From Kutzneria sp035492655 (GTDB lineage Bacteria > Actinomycetota > Actinomycetes > Mycobacteriales > Pseudonocardiaceae): a stretch of 61,657 nucleotides of DNA. The DNA is taken from positions 1 through 61,657 of the forward strand of contig DATJJB010000199.1 in assembly GCA_035492655.1 (NCBI GenBank), read 5' to 3'. How positions within the stretch are numbered: the stretch's first letter is position 1; each line of letters begins with the position of its first letter. The notes under the pieces are model-generated. The model saw only the letters and a list, made by a program, of their open reading frames with translations. It was not told the origin of the DNA and searched no databases. The position numbers and the translations under genes were made by a program. Shown in pieces: positions 35,322 to 44,450 of the stretch.

Positions 35322-36863
35322 ATGTCCGGCGTCCAACTGCTCAGCCGCCGCGAGTTCACCCTCGGCAGCCTGCTGGTCGCGACCGGCCTTGCCGGCGCGG
35401 CCTGCGGCTCGCCCGGCGCCCCGGAGACCGGCGGTGTCCTGCGCATCGGCCAGTTCTTCCCGCCCACCTCGCTCGATCCCGCCAAGGCCGGCGGCGAGTC
35501 GCAACTGTTCCTCCAGCCCGCGTACGACCCGCTGATCTACCGCGCGCCCGACGGCAGCTACCAGCCCCGCCTCGCGACGTCGTGGGGCTACCTGGGCAAG
35601 GACAACAAGACGTTCCAGCTCACGCTGCGCCAAGGCGTGGTCTTCAGCGACGGCAGCCCGCTGACCGCGGCGGCGGTCAAGGCCGGCCTCGAGCACTTCC
35701 AGTCCTCGGCCGGTCAGGTGGCCGCCTTCCTCAGGCCGATCACCTCGATCGAGGCCGACGGCCAGGTGCTGCGGCTGTCCTGCGACCAGCCGCATCCCTT
35801 GCTGCCCATGGTGTTCACCCAGGACTTCCTGGCCGGAGACGTGATCAGCGGCGCCGCCCTGACCACGTCGGACCAGCTCGCCACGCGCACCTTCGGCGCC
35901 GGCCCGTACGTGCTGCTGCCCGAGGAGACCGTCTCCGGGGACCACTACGCCTACGGCCCGAACCCGAAGTGCTGGAACGCGCAGGCCCGCCGCTTCGACA
36001 AGATCGTCGTCAAGGTGCTGCCCAACGAGAACACCGCGCTGGCCGCGCTCAAGACCGCCCAGGTGGACGCCGTCATCGGCACCTACGCCATCGCCGACGG
36101 CGCCAGGGCCGCCGGGCTGGGCATCGCCACCAACCCCGACATCGTCATCGGCCTGCAGCTCAACGACCGGACCGGCGCGCTCTGCCGCCCGCTGGGCGAC
36201 GTCCGCGTCCGCCAGGCCCTCAACTTCGCCGTCGACCGGCAGAAGATCACCGCGGCGCTGCTCGGCGGCTACGGCATCGCCACCGAGCAGCCGGCCGCGC
36301 CCGGCCAGGACGGCTGGAACGACACGAACTTCTACCGCCACGACCCGGACCGGGCACGCGGCCTGCTCCGCGATGCCGGCTATCCCAACGGGTTCTCGCT
36401 GGCGGCGGTGATCCCGTCGGCGCCGGCCGCGCCGGCCGACATGGCCCAGGCCATCGCGTCCGATCTCGAACAGGTCGGGGTCACGCTGCAGATCGCGGCC
36501 AAGGAGCCGACGGCCGCCAACGCGGCCCTCACCCAGTACCCGGTGTCCATCATGGGCTGGGGCGTGCTTCCGGTGTACTTCATGGGCCGGGGCCTGTGGC
36601 TGCGCGACGCCGTCGGGATGAACCCGTTCCACAGCTCCGACCCCACCCTCGAGGACCTCGACCGGCGCGCGGCCGCCGCCGACGAGCGGACCCGCGCCGA
36701 TCTCGACCGGCAGATCGTCCGCCGGGTCGTGGAGCTTGGCTGGTTCCTGCCCATCTGCCTGAGCCCGCAGTTCCTGTTCCACCGCAACACCGTCGACGTC
36801 GAGGCGGTGCGGGACCGGCCGTTCCCCAGTGTCGTCGCCTGGCATCCGGCGGGCTCCGCGTGA
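35322..36863 (+). CDS. ABC transporter solute-binding lipoprotein, family 5 (peptide/oligosaccharide)
   Basis: The 513-residue protein has a Tat-like lipoprotein signal (SRREFTLGSLLVATGLAGAAC, cleaved before the cysteine). The SBP_bac_5 domain reads PTSLDPAKAGGESQLFLQPA, YQPRLATSWGY and VRVRQALNFAVDRQKI. Family 5 binding proteins take peptides, nickel or beta-glucosides such as cellobiose and xyloglucan oligomers. GGAGAGG precedes the ATG. Its stop codon overlaps the GH1 start (TGATG), which argues that the ligand is a beta-glucoside. Confidence 0.9.
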   Translation: MSGVQLLSRREFTLGSLLVATGLAGAACGSPGAPETGGVLRIGQFFPPTSLDPAKAGGESQLFLQPAYDPLIYRAPDGSYQPRLATSWGYLGKDNKTFQLTLRQGVVFSDGSPLTAAAVKAGLEHFQSSAGQVAAFLRPITSIEADGQVLRLSCDQPHPLLPMVFTQDFLAGDVISGAALTTSDQLATRTFGAGPYVLLPEETVSGDHYAYGPNPKCWNAQARRFDKIVVKVLPNENTALAALKTAQVDAVIGTYAIADGARAAGLGIATNPDIVIGLQLNDRTGALCRPLGDVRVRQALNFAVDRQKITAALLGGYGIATEQPAAPGQDGWNDTNFYRHDPDRARGLLRDAGYPNGFSLAAVIPSAPAAPADMAQAIASDLEQVGVTLQIAAKEPTAANAALTQYPVSIMGWGVLPVYFMGRGLWLRDAVGMNPFHSSDPTLEDLDRRAAAADERTRADLDRQIVRRVVELGWFLPICLSPQFLFHRNTVDVEAVRDRPFPSVVAWHPAGSA

Positions 36864-38218
36864 TGGCCGGCCCCGACCGGTCCTTCCCGGCCGGATTCCG
36901 CTGGGGCGCGGCGACCGCCGCCTACCAGATCGAGGGCGCGTGGGACGCGGACGGCAAAGGTCCGTCCAATTGGGACACCCGCGCCCACCGACCGGGCGGG
37001 CTGGCCGACGGCGCGACCGGCGACGTCGCCTGCGACCACTACCACCACCTGGCCGAGGACCTCGCCCTGATGCGCCGGCTCGGGCTGACCAGCTACCGGT
37101 TCTCCGTCTCGTGGCCACGTGTCCAGCCGGCCGGCCGAGGCAGGTGGAACCCCCGAGGGCTCGCGTTCTACGACCGTCTCGTCGACGGACTGCTGGCCGC
37201 GGGGATCGAGCCGATGCTCACGCTGTACCACTGGGATCATCCCCAGCCGCTCGAGGACGCGGGCGGGTGGACCGAGCGCGACACGGCGGCGCGGTTCGCC
37301 GACTACGCCGCCGGTGTGGCCGCGCATCTGGGCGACCGGGTGACCCGCTGGATCACGGTCAACGAGCCGCTGTCGGTCATGCACGACAACATGACCGGCG
37401 GCTCGGGCGACGCCGCCGAGCGCCGGCGGCGCGGCCTTCTCATCGCCCACCACCTGCTGCTGGCCCACGGCCTCGCGGTGCCGCGCGTGCGGGAGGCTTC
37501 CCGCCGCTCCGAGATCGGGATCAGCCTCAACCTGGCGGGCATGAGCCCGGCGAGCGACCAGCCGGCCGACGTCGCGGCGGCCGCTCGGGCGCGGGCCTAC
37601 GAGGACCGGCTGTTCCTGGATCCGTTGTGCGGCCGCGGTTACCCGGTCGTCGACGGCCGGCCGGCGGTGGACTGCGACCCGGCCGACCTCGACGTCGTCA
37701 CCGTGCCGCTGGACCTGCTCGGGGTCAACTGGTACGCCCCGGCCCGGATCGCGGCCGACGACGGCGGCCTGTTCGGCTACGCCCGCACCGCCTTTCCCGG
37801 TGTCCCGAGGAACATGCTCGGCTGGCCGGTCGCGCCGAGCCACTTCGGACGGCTGCTGGCCTGGCTGCGGCAGAACTACCCGGAACTCCCGCCGATCCAC
37901 ATCACCGAGAACGGGCAGCCCGGGGTCGACGGGGTGGACGTCAGCGGCGCGGTGCCGGACCTGCCGCGCGTCCGGTACCTGCGTGCCTGTCTGGCGCAGC
38001 TGCGCGCCGCGCTCGACGCCGGCATGGACATCCGCGGCTACCACGTGTGGTCCCTGCTGGACAACCTGGAGTGGGAGCACGGCTATCGGCCGCAGTTCGG
38101 GCTGGTGCACGTGGACTTCGCCACCCTGGCCCGCACGCCGAAAGCGTCCTACCACTGGTACCGGCAGTTCATCGCGGCGCAGCGGACCGGCGGGCAGGGG
38201 GCGGCATGGTCCGACTGA
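36863..38218 (+). CDS. GH1 beta-glucosidase
   Basis: The 451-residue protein is the usual GH1 length. It has FPAGFRWGAATAAYQIEGAW, the acid/base Glu168 in ITVNEPLS (more often FNEP) and the nucleophile Glu349 in IHITENGQPG, plus GYHVWSLLDNLEWEHGY. No signal peptide is present, so it acts on glucosides after import. ATG 36863 overlaps the binding-protein stop; longer upstream frames are out-of-frame artefacts of that gene. The gene overlaps the permease start by 13 bp. Confidence 0.93.
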   Translation: MAGPDRSFPAGFRWGAATAAYQIEGAWDADGKGPSNWDTRAHRPGGLADGATGDVACDHYHHLAEDLALMRRLGLTSYRFSVSWPRVQPAGRGRWNPRGLAFYDRLVDGLLAAGIEPMLTLYHWDHPQPLEDAGGWTERDTAARFADYAAGVAAHLGDRVTRWITVNEPLSVMHDNMTGGSGDAAERRRRGLLIAHHLLLAHGLAVPRVREASRRSEIGISLNLAGMSPASDQPADVAAAARARAYEDRLFLDPLCGRGYPVVDGRPAVDCDPADLDVVTVPLDLLGVNWYAPARIAADDGGLFGYARTAFPGVPRNMLGWPVAPSHFGRLLAWLRQNYPELPPIHITENGQPGVDGVDVSGAVPDLPRVRYLRACLAQLRAALDAGMDIRGYHVWSLLDNLEWEHGYRPQFGLVHVDFATLARTPKASYHWYRQFIAAQRTGGQGAAWSD

Positions 38219-39147
38219 TCGCCCGGCGGCTGCTCTTCTCGGCCGTGCTCGTGCTCGTCGTGTCGATGATCAGCTTCGTGCTCCAGGCGGCGGCGCCCGG
38301 TGACCTGGCCCGCACCATCCTCGGCCAGCACTACAGTCCCGAGGCGCACGAACAGCTGCGCCACCAGCTCGGTCTGGACCGGCCGCTGGCGGTGCAGTAC
38401 TGGCAGTGGCTCACCCACGCCCTGCACGGCGACCTCGGCTCGTCCCCGATCAGCGGACTCGGCGTGGCCGACGAGATCGCCACCCGGCTGCCGGTCACGC
38501 TGTCCCTGATCGGCTGCGCGACCACGGTGACCACGCTGGCCGGCATCGCCCTCGGGGTGCTCAGCGCCGTGCGCGGCGGGCGGATCGGGCGGGTGGTGGA
38601 CGTGCTCTCACTCGTCGGCTACGCGCTGCCGAGCTTCTGGTTCGCGCTGGGGATGGTGACGATCTTCGCCGTCACCGTGCAGCTGCTGCCGGCGACCGGC
38701 TACGTCGCGCTGGGGGTGTCGCCGGTCGACTGGGCCCGCAGCCTCGTGCTGCCGGTCGCGACGCTCGCGCTGCCGGGCATCGCCACGTTCGCCAAGCAGA
38801 CGCGGGACGCGATGCTCGACACGCTCGCCCGCGACTACGTGACCGCCTTGCGGGCCAACGGTGTTCCCGAGATCTCGGTGCTGTTCCGGCACGCGCTGCG
38901 CAACGCGGCGATCCCGGTGGTGACCCTGGTCGGCCTGACCTTCGTCAGCCTGCTGAGCGGGACGGTGTTCGTCGAGTCGGTGTTCGCGATGCCCGGCCTC
39001 GGCGGGCTCGCGGTGCAGGCCACCGCGAACCACGACGTCGGCATGATCCAGGGCGTTGTCGTGCTGTTCACGCTGATCGTGGTCGTGGTGAACCTGCTGG
39101 TGGACCTCGCCTACGGCTGGCTCAATCCGAAGGTGCGGGTGCCTTGA
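38206..39147 (+). CDS. ABC importer permease, DppB/OppB type
   Basis: The 313-residue permease has about six membrane helices: TM1 (LIARRLLFSAVLVLVVSMIS), GYALPSFWFALGMVTIF, and the EAA-like loop DYVTALRANGVPEISVLFRH. It pairs with the DppC half of the next gene. The last codon and TGA (39145-39147) lie exactly where the right end of a TnpB element begins, so the original C-terminus may have been slightly different. Confidence 0.88.
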   Translation: MVRLIARRLLFSAVLVLVVSMISFVLQAAAPGDLARTILGQHYSPEAHEQLRHQLGLDRPLAVQYWQWLTHALHGDLGSSPISGLGVADEIATRLPVTLSLIGCATTVTTLAGIALGVLSAVRGGRIGRVVDVLSLVGYALPSFWFALGMVTIFAVTVQLLPATGYVALGVSPVDWARSLVLPVATLALPGIATFAKQTRDAMLDTLARDYVTALRANGVPEISVLFRHALRNAAIPVVTLVGLTFVSLLSGTVFVESVFAMPGLGGLAVQATANHDVGMIQGVVVLFTLIVVVVNLLVDLAYGWLNPKVRVP

Positions 39148-40382
39148 CGTCCTCCCGGTCCTGACCGACCGGGATTCCAACCGACACCGACCCACCACGC
39201 AGCGGAAGGAGGCGCAAGTTGAGGTTCACGGTTCGCAGGCCCGGCAACCCGGTCGCCTCCCCGTGCAGTCACGGCACGCCCTGCCGCGATGTTACAGGCC
39301 GCATTCACGTCGGCGTTGGCCTGGTGCCCGCAAGCAATACACCGAAAGACCGCTTGGCTCTTGCGGTTGTCCGGTGCACAGTGCCCACAGGTCGAACAGG
39401 TCTGCGACGTGAACGCGGGATTGATCCTTTCTACCCGACCCGGCGCCTTGTCCTCCAGGCGGGCCACCAACCGCCCCCAACCCGCGGCGAGAATGCCTCG
39501 ATTCAGGCTGGCCTTGGCTCGCACACCCCGGCCAGCCTGGTCGATGGTTCCGCGAGCCGACCGGGTCATGCCCGAGACGTTGAGGTCCTCCACACGAACA
39601 AGGTCAAACCGGCGTGCCAGCTGGGTACTGGTCTTCTCCAGCCAGTCGTTGCGCCGGTCGGCGGCTTTGGCCTTCAGCTTAGCAATCGCGATCTTCAGGA
39701 GACTACGGCGGTTCGACCCGCGTTTGGCACGGGCCAGGCGACGTTCGAGCTTCCGCAACCGGTGTCGCTCACGATCAGACAGATCGGGGCACCTCAGGAG
39801 TTCTCCAGTGGACAGTGCGGCGGACACGGTCACACCGCGGTCCACGCCGACGATCTCGGCCGTGCCAGGCGCCGGGACCGGTGCGGGAACGACGGCGAAT
39901 GCGACATGCCAGCGGCCGACCCGGTCGCAGGTGATCCGATAGGACTTCACATCAGTTGGAATGGCGCGTGTCCAGCGGAAATGCACCCAGCCAACTTTGG
40001 GTACCCACACCCGGCCTGCCTTCCGGTTCAGGCGTTGGATGTGATCGGGTCGGACAGCGACTTGCCGGAACCCTTCGTGCTGTCCGGCCTTGCGCCAAGT
40101 GGGTCTGCGGTGGGTGCCTCGGAAGAAGTTGGCCATGGCCTGATGGAAGTCACGCAAGGCTTGCTGCTGTACCGTCACGCTGCCCGCTGCGAGCCACGCG
40201 TGCTCGGCGCGGGCCTCGGTCAACTGGCGAGCCTGTTCGCGATAGCTGGGGGCCGAAGCCCGTCCCGGCCGCCAGTGCGAGTGCTGCTCGACGGCGAGAT
40301 TCCACACGAACCGGGCGTGCGCGCAGTGCGCCAGCAAACCAATCTGCTGGGCGGGCGTCGGACACAACCGGTAGCGAGACAT
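39111..40382 (-). CDS. tnpB: TnpB, RNA-guided nuclease of an IS200/IS605-type element
   Basis: The 423-residue protein has an N-terminal helix-turn-helix-like region (MSRYRLCPTPAQQIGLLAHC), OrfB_IS605 core and RuvC triad: Asp181 (VGVDRGV), Glu265 (RVEDLNVSG) and Asp358 (ANADVNAAC). A zinc ribbon has Cys329, Cys332, Cys348 and Cys351. All catalytic residues are intact. TnpB proteins cut DNA guided by an omega-RNA made from the element's right end. No tnpA is present. The gene is opposite to the host operon and its 3' end overlaps the permease gene. ATG 40394 is an alternative start. Confidence 0.9.
   Translation of the reverse strand: MSRYRLCPTPAQQIGLLAHCAHARFVWNLAVEQHSHWRPGRASAPSYREQARQLTEARAEHAWLAAGSVTVQQQALRDFHQAMANFFRGTHRRPTWRKAGQHEGFRQVAVRPDHIQRLNRKAGRVWVPKVGWVHFRWTRAIPTDVKSYRITCDRVGRWHVAFAVVPAPVPAPGTAEIVGVDRGVTVSAALSTGELLRCPDLSDRERHRLRKLERRLARAKRGSNRRSLLKIAIAKLKAKAADRRNDWLEKTSTQLARRFDLVRVEDLNVSGMTRSARGTIDQAGRGVRAKASLNRGILAAGWGRLVARLEDKAPGRVERINPAFTSQTCSTCGHCAPDNRKSQAVFRCIACGHQANADVNAACNIAAGRAVTARGGDRVAGPANREPQLAPPSAAWWVGVGWNPGRSGPGGRQGTRTFGLSQP
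39144..39290 (-). ncRNA. Candidate omega-RNA (reRNA) scaffold at the TnpB right end
   Basis: In IS605 elements the guide RNA covers the 3' part of tnpB and the right end and terminates in the flanking DNA. This stretch contains the terminal hairpin (39154-39173) and is followed on its 3' side by the dppB-like gene end, which would serve as guide. The 5' limit is a guess. Confidence 0.4.
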
Positions 40383-40490
40383 CCCGACCACCATAGCCAG
40401 CACTACCGACAATCCCGGACGCCGGGGCCGGCAACGACTGGACCGGTTCCTCCCTGGCCTGTGGCCCGGGGCCCTCACCCGTTGGAGTAC
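39144..40490 (-). mobile_element. Solo-tnpB IS200/IS605-type element inserted between dppB-like and dppC-like genes
   Basis: The right end is recognisable on the minus strand: ...GGAATCCCGGTC-GGTCAG-GACCGGGAGGACGTCAA, i.e. a 7-bp hairpin then TCAA at 39147-39144. The left end lies between the TnpB start and the next permease ATG at 40493 but has no obvious landmark, so that boundary is approximate. The element splits an otherwise continuous transporter operon and is antisense to it. Confidence 0.7.
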
Positions 40491-40492
40491 AG

Positions 40493-42427
40493 ATGACCGG
40501 GACCGGGATCGAACTGCTGGTGGACCGGGCGCCCCGCGCCGCCCGGCGGTGGCGTCGGGCGCTGAGACAGCCGATGGCCGTGCTGCCGCTGGGTTATCTG
40601 GCGCTGCTCGTGCTCGGCACGACGGCGGCCCCGGCGCTCGCCCCGTACCGGCCGGGCGCGACCGACCTGGACCATGTGCTGGCCGGGCCGGGCATCGCCC
40701 ATCCGCTCGGCACCGACGAGCTCGGCCGGGACGTGCTCACCCGCCTGATGTACGGCGGGCAGACCAGCCTCGTGCACGCCGCCGTCGTCGTGCTCACGGT
40801 GCTGCTCGTCGGCGTGGCCGGCGGGATCGTCGCCGGCTTCGTCGACGGCTGGGTCGACCGCGCGTTCACCGTCGTGGTGGACGTGCTGCTGGCGGTGCCG
40901 GTGATCATGACCCTGCTGGTCGTCCTCGCGGTGGTCGGCGACAACCAGACCGTGGTGATGGTCGCGTTCGGCATCCTGGTCTCGCCGGGACTGGCCCGGG
41001 TGGTGCGGGGCGCGACCTTCGCGGTCCGGCAGGAGCTGTACGTCGCCGCGGCCCGGGTCAGCGGCCTGTCCGGGCCCCAGATCGTGCTGCGGCACGTGCT
41101 GCCGCGGGTCGCCGGGCCGATCATCGTGCAGGTCTCCCTGCTGGCCGGCGGCGCACTGCTGATCGACGCCGGGCTGAGCTATCTCGGGTTCGGCGCGCAG
41201 CCGCCCGCCCCGACCTGGGGTGACATGATCGCCGAGGCGTCGGCCGTGATCGACCGGCAGCCGTGGCTGCTGGTTCCGCCCGGCGTCGTGCTCGGCCTGG
41301 GCATCCTCGCCTTCGGCCTGCTCGGCGACATCGTGCGCGACGCGACGGTGGACCACACGCCGGGCGGTCGCGGCCGGCCGCGCCGGGCCCGCCGGACGGT
41401 TGGGCCCACGCCGGCACGGTGGGCGGCGCCGTCACCGGCGCTGCTGTCGCTGCGCGGGATCTCGGTCGCCCTGCCCGGTCCGGCGGGTGACACCGTCGTC
41501 GTCGAGGACCTCGACCTGGAGATCCGGGCCGGGGAAACCGTCGGCCTGGTCGGGGAGTCCGGCTGCGGCAAGTCGATGACCGGCCGCGCGGTGCTCGACC
41601 TGCTGCCCGGCGGCGGGGCCGTGACCGCGGGCGGCGTGCGGTTCGACGGCGCCGACCTGACCGCCGCCGGGCAGCGCGCGATGCGCCGGCTGCGCGGCTC
41701 GCAGATCGCGCTGGTCTCCCAGGATCCGATCGCCGCACTCGATCCCGTGTGGACGGTCGGCCGGCAGGTCGACGAGTTGGTCCGCTGCCACCACGGGGGA
41801 TCCCGGGGCGCGGTCCGCGCGCGGACTCTCGACCTGCTCCGGGAGGTGCGGCTGCCGGCGCCGGCGGCGGTCGTCGACAAGTACCCGCACGAGCTGTCCG
41901 GCGGCATGGCCCAGCGCGTGGCCATCGCGATGGCGCTGTCGGGCGAACCCCGGCTGCTCATCGCCGACGAGCCGACGACCGCGCTGGACGTCACCGTCCA
42001 GGCGGAGATCCTGGCCCTGCTGCGCCAAGTCCAGGCGGACCGCGGCATGTCGATCCTGCTCATCACGCACGACCTCTCGGTGGTCGCCGCCCTGTGCCGG
42101 CGCGCGTACGTCATGTACGCCGGGCAGATCGTCGAGTCCGGCCCGGTCCGCGAGCTGTTCGACCGGCCGCTGCACCCGTACACCGCCGGGCTGCTGGACG
42201 CGATGCCGGCGCAGACCCGGCCCGGCGGCCGGCTGGTGACCATCCCCGGCACCGTGCCGGAGCCGATGGCGTGGCCACGAGGATGTCACTTCTGGCCGCG
42301 CTGCCCGCTGGCGACGCCGGACTGCTCCGCCGCGCCGGTCCCGGTGGTCGAGCCGGAGAGCGGCCGCCAGACGCGCTGCATCCACGCCGCCGACGTGCCG
42401 GAGAGGCGGCGCCGTGCCTCTGCTTGA
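40493..42427 (+). CDS. ABC importer DppC-DppD fusion (permease + ATPase)
   Basis: In this 644-residue protein, residues 1-295 form a DppC/OppC permease (HPLGTDELGRDVLTRLMYGG, YVAAARVSGLSGPQIVLRHV, GLSYLGFGAQPPAPTWGDMI). Residues 330-640 form an ATPase with Walker A GESGCGKSMTG, signature ELSGGMAQRVAIA, Walker B LLIADEPTTALD and the C-terminal oligopeptide-type cysteine region (CHFWPRCPLATPDC). Such permease-ATPase fusions are common in actinomycetes. It follows the TnpB element and overlaps the next ATPase by 14 bp. Confidence 0.92.
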   Translation: MTGTGIELLVDRAPRAARRWRRALRQPMAVLPLGYLALLVLGTTAAPALAPYRPGATDLDHVLAGPGIAHPLGTDELGRDVLTRLMYGGQTSLVHAAVVVLTVLLVGVAGGIVAGFVDGWVDRAFTVVVDVLLAVPVIMTLLVVLAVVGDNQTVVMVAFGILVSPGLARVVRGATFAVRQELYVAAARVSGLSGPQIVLRHVLPRVAGPIIVQVSLLAGGALLIDAGLSYLGFGAQPPAPTWGDMIAEASAVIDRQPWLLVPPGVVLGLGILAFGLLGDIVRDATVDHTPGGRGRPRRARRTVGPTPARWAAPSPALLSLRGISVALPGPAGDTVVVEDLDLEIRAGETVGLVGESGCGKSMTGRAVLDLLPGGGAVTAGGVRFDGADLTAAGQRAMRRLRGSQIALVSQDPIAALDPVWTVGRQVDELVRCHHGGSRGAVRARTLDLLREVRLPAPAAVVDKYPHELSGGMAQRVAIAMALSGEPRLLIADEPTTALDVTVQAEILALLRQVQADRGMSILLITHDLSVVAALCRRAYVMYAGQIVESGPVRELFDRPLHPYTAGLLDAMPAQTRPGGRLVTIPGTVPEPMAWPRGCHFWPRCPLATPDCSAAPVPVVEPESGRQTRCIHAADVPERRRRASA

Positions 42428-43175
42428 GTTGCGGGATCTCGCGGTCGGCTATGCCCGCCGGCCGGTGGTGCACGGCGTGAACCTGACCGTGGCACGGGGT
42501 GAAACCCTCGGCCTGGTCGGCGAGTCCGGCTCCGGCAAGTCGACGATCGGGCACGCCGTCGTCGGCCTCGTCCGCCCGTCGGCCGGCCAGATCCGGTTCG
42601 ACGACAAGGACATCACGCACGCCACGCCGCGACAGCGTCGCGCGCTGGGCGCCCACCTCCAGATCGTGTTCCAGGACCCGCAGGGTTCCCTGAACCCGTC
42701 CCGCACCGTCGGCAGCATGCTCGCCGAGCCCCTGCGGCTGGTGCAGGGGATGTCGAGGCGGGCGGCGGCGGACCGGGTGGCCGAGGTGCTGGTCCAGGTC
42801 GGCATGCCGGCGGACACGGTGCACCGTTACCCGGCCGCCCTGTCCGGCGGCCAGCGGCAGCGCGTCGCGATCGCCCGAGCGCTCGTGCCGCGGCCGGACC
42901 TGATCGTCTGCGACGAGCCGACGAGCGCGCTGGACCTGTCCGTCCAGGCACAGATCCTCAACCTGCTGCTCGACCTCCAGGACCGCTTCGGCCTGAGCTA
43001 CCTGTTCATCTCGCACGACCTCGACGTCGTCCGGCTGGTCTGCCACCGGGCCGCCGTGCTGTGTGGCGGCGAGATCGTCGAATCCGGTCCGATCGAGCGG
43101 ATCACCGCCCACCCCGACCACCCCTACACCCGGGCGCTGCTCGACGCGGCGCTGTCCGGCCACCCGCCTCGCTGA
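42414..43175 (+). CDS. ABC importer ATPase, DppF/OppF type
   Basis: The 253-residue ATPase has Walker A GESGSGKSTIG, signature LSGGQRQRVAIARAL, Walker B LIVCDEPTSALD and switch His in FISHDLDVV. It energises the importer together with the fused DppD domain. GTG 42414 lies within the end of the preceding gene. Its TGA (43173-43175) directly abuts the stop codon of the convergent glycosyltransferase gene. Confidence 0.92.
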   Translation: MPLLELRDLAVGYARRPVVHGVNLTVARGETLGLVGESGSGKSTIGHAVVGLVRPSAGQIRFDDKDITHATPRQRRALGAHLQIVFQDPQGSLNPSRTVGSMLAEPLRLVQGMSRRAAADRVAEVLVQVGMPADTVHRYPAALSGGQRQRVAIARALVPRPDLIVCDEPTSALDLSVQAQILNLLLDLQDRFGLSYLFISHDLDVVRLVCHRAAVLCGGEIVESGPIERITAHPDHPYTRALLDAALSGHPPR

Positions 43176-44450
43176 TCACACCACGGATTCCACGACCTTC
43201 ACCGCGGCCCGCACCCCGTCCTCGGCCCGGACCAGCTCGCCGAGCGCCGCGGCGCGGGCGGTCATCGTCGGGTCGAGCGCCTCCCGGATCGCCGTCGCCA
43301 GTCCGGCGGCCGTCAGCTCCCGCAGCGGCTGAACCGGCGCGGCCACCCCGCTGCTGTGCAGGCGCCGGCCGAAGAACGGCTGGTCGAACATGAACGGGCA
43401 GACCACCTGCGGCCGTCCGGCGGCCAGCGCCGCCCCGGTGGTGCCCGCGCCGCCGTGATGCACGACCGCGGCCATCCGCGGGAACAACCAGTCGTGGGGA
43501 GCGTGCGTCAGGCAGTGGATCCCCTTCCCCACCCCCTCCGGCGCCATCCCGCCCCGGCCAACCGCGACCACCGCCCGCACCCCGAGCGACCGCAGCGCGT
43601 CGGCGACGATCCGACCGGTGCGGGCCGGATCGCTGCCGACCATGCTGCCGAAGCCCACGTACACCGGCGGTTCTCCGTCGTCGAGGAACCGCGCCAGATC
43701 CGGTGGCGGCGTCCAGTCCGGCGGCGCCGGCAGGAACAGGAAACCCACGGTGTGCACCGAATCCGGGTAACGCGAGCCCGCCGGCAACACATGCCGGCTG
43801 AACGCCTGGAGCACCGGGGCCGGGGTTCCGTCGGGGCGCCGCAACGGGTTCCCGCCGTGCCGGCGGCGCGGCAGGTCCAGCTCGGTCCGGCGCCAGCGGC
43901 CGATGCCGCCGGTGAACGCCCGCACGAACAGCTTCGTCGACAGGTACGACGTCCGGTTGAGCGCCGCGGGCAGCCGGTACGGGAAGAGGGGATCCGGGAA
44001 CGACGCGGTGGGAACCCAGAACGGCTGGAGGCACACCGCGACCGCCGGCACGCCCAGCCGTTCGGCGATCGCCTGCCCGGGCACGTTGACCTGGTGCACG
44101 ACGACGTCGACGTCATCGGCCCGGACCAGGTGGCGGGTCAGCTCCGCGAGGTCGTCGAACACCCGGGACATCGCCAGCCGGTTGTGCCGCAGCAGCCGCC
44201 AGCCGAGCCGTTTTCCGCGCAGGCCACGGAAGTTGCTCTCCACGGCCTGCCAGGCGGCGCGGTCGCCGACCAGCTTGTTCGTCCCGTCGTCCAGCGGAAT
44301 CACGCGGGCGCAGTGCGGCTCGGCCAGCGTCGCGGAGGAGGCCGGAGCCGCCAGCACGACCTCGTGCCCGGCGTCGGTCAGCCCGGCGGCGAGCGCGGCG
44401 AACGGCTGGACGTCGCCGCGGCTGCCGTGGGTGACGAGCAGCGCCTTCAC
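43176..44450 (-). CDS. GT1 glycosyltransferase (UGT / sterol glucosyltransferase-like)
   Basis: The protein of about 424 residues has a GT-B fold: N-terminal KALLVTHGSRGDVQPFAALA and C-terminal nucleotide-sugar motif MAAVVHHGGAGTTGAALAAG followed by RPQVVCPFMFDQPFFGRRLH. The family includes glucosyl- and rhamnosyltransferases for macrolides, sterols and mycobacterial phenolic glycolipids. The start is GTG 44450, overlapping the stop of the PapA-like gene, so they are coupled. Within this cluster it would glycosylate the product; with the GH1 enzyme on the opposite strand it may form a glycosylation/deglycosylation pair (inference). Confidence 0.9.
   Translation of the reverse strand: MKALLVTHGSRGDVQPFAALAAGLTDAGHEVVLAAPASSATLAEPHCARVIPLDDGTNKLVGDRAAWQAVESNFRGLRGKRLGWRLLRHNRLAMSRVFDDLAELTRHLVRADDVDVVVHQVNVPGQAIAERLGVPAVAVCLQPFWVPTASFPDPLFPYRLPAALNRTSYLSTKLFVRAFTGGIGRWRRTELDLPRRRHGGNPLRRPDGTPAPVLQAFSRHVLPAGSRYPDSVHTVGFLFLPAPPDWTPPPDLARFLDDGEPPVYVGFGSMVGSDPARTGRIVADALRSLGVRAVVAVGRGGMAPEGVGKGIHCLTHAPHDWLFPRMAAVVHHGGAGTTGAALAAGRPQVVCPFMFDQPFFGRRLHSSGVAAPVQPLRELTAAGLATAIREALDPTMTARAAALGELVRAEDGVRAAVKVVESVV

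Noticed and set aside
32490..37118. 1542-codon open frame on the minus strand
   Set aside because: It is antisense to LuxR, TetR, CocE, binding-protein and GH1 genes, all with clear motifs, and has Arg/Gly/Asp-rich composition typical of GC-driven shadow frames.
35582..38218. 878-residue frame ending in the GH1 gene
   Set aside because: The region before 36863 is the shifted frame of the solute-binding protein. GH1 homology begins a few residues after ATG 36863.
38149..39198. Minus-strand frames over the permease as a possible IS-encoded protein
   Set aside because: Composition is His/Arg/Gln-rich antisense of membrane helices; only the TnpB frame on that strand has homology.
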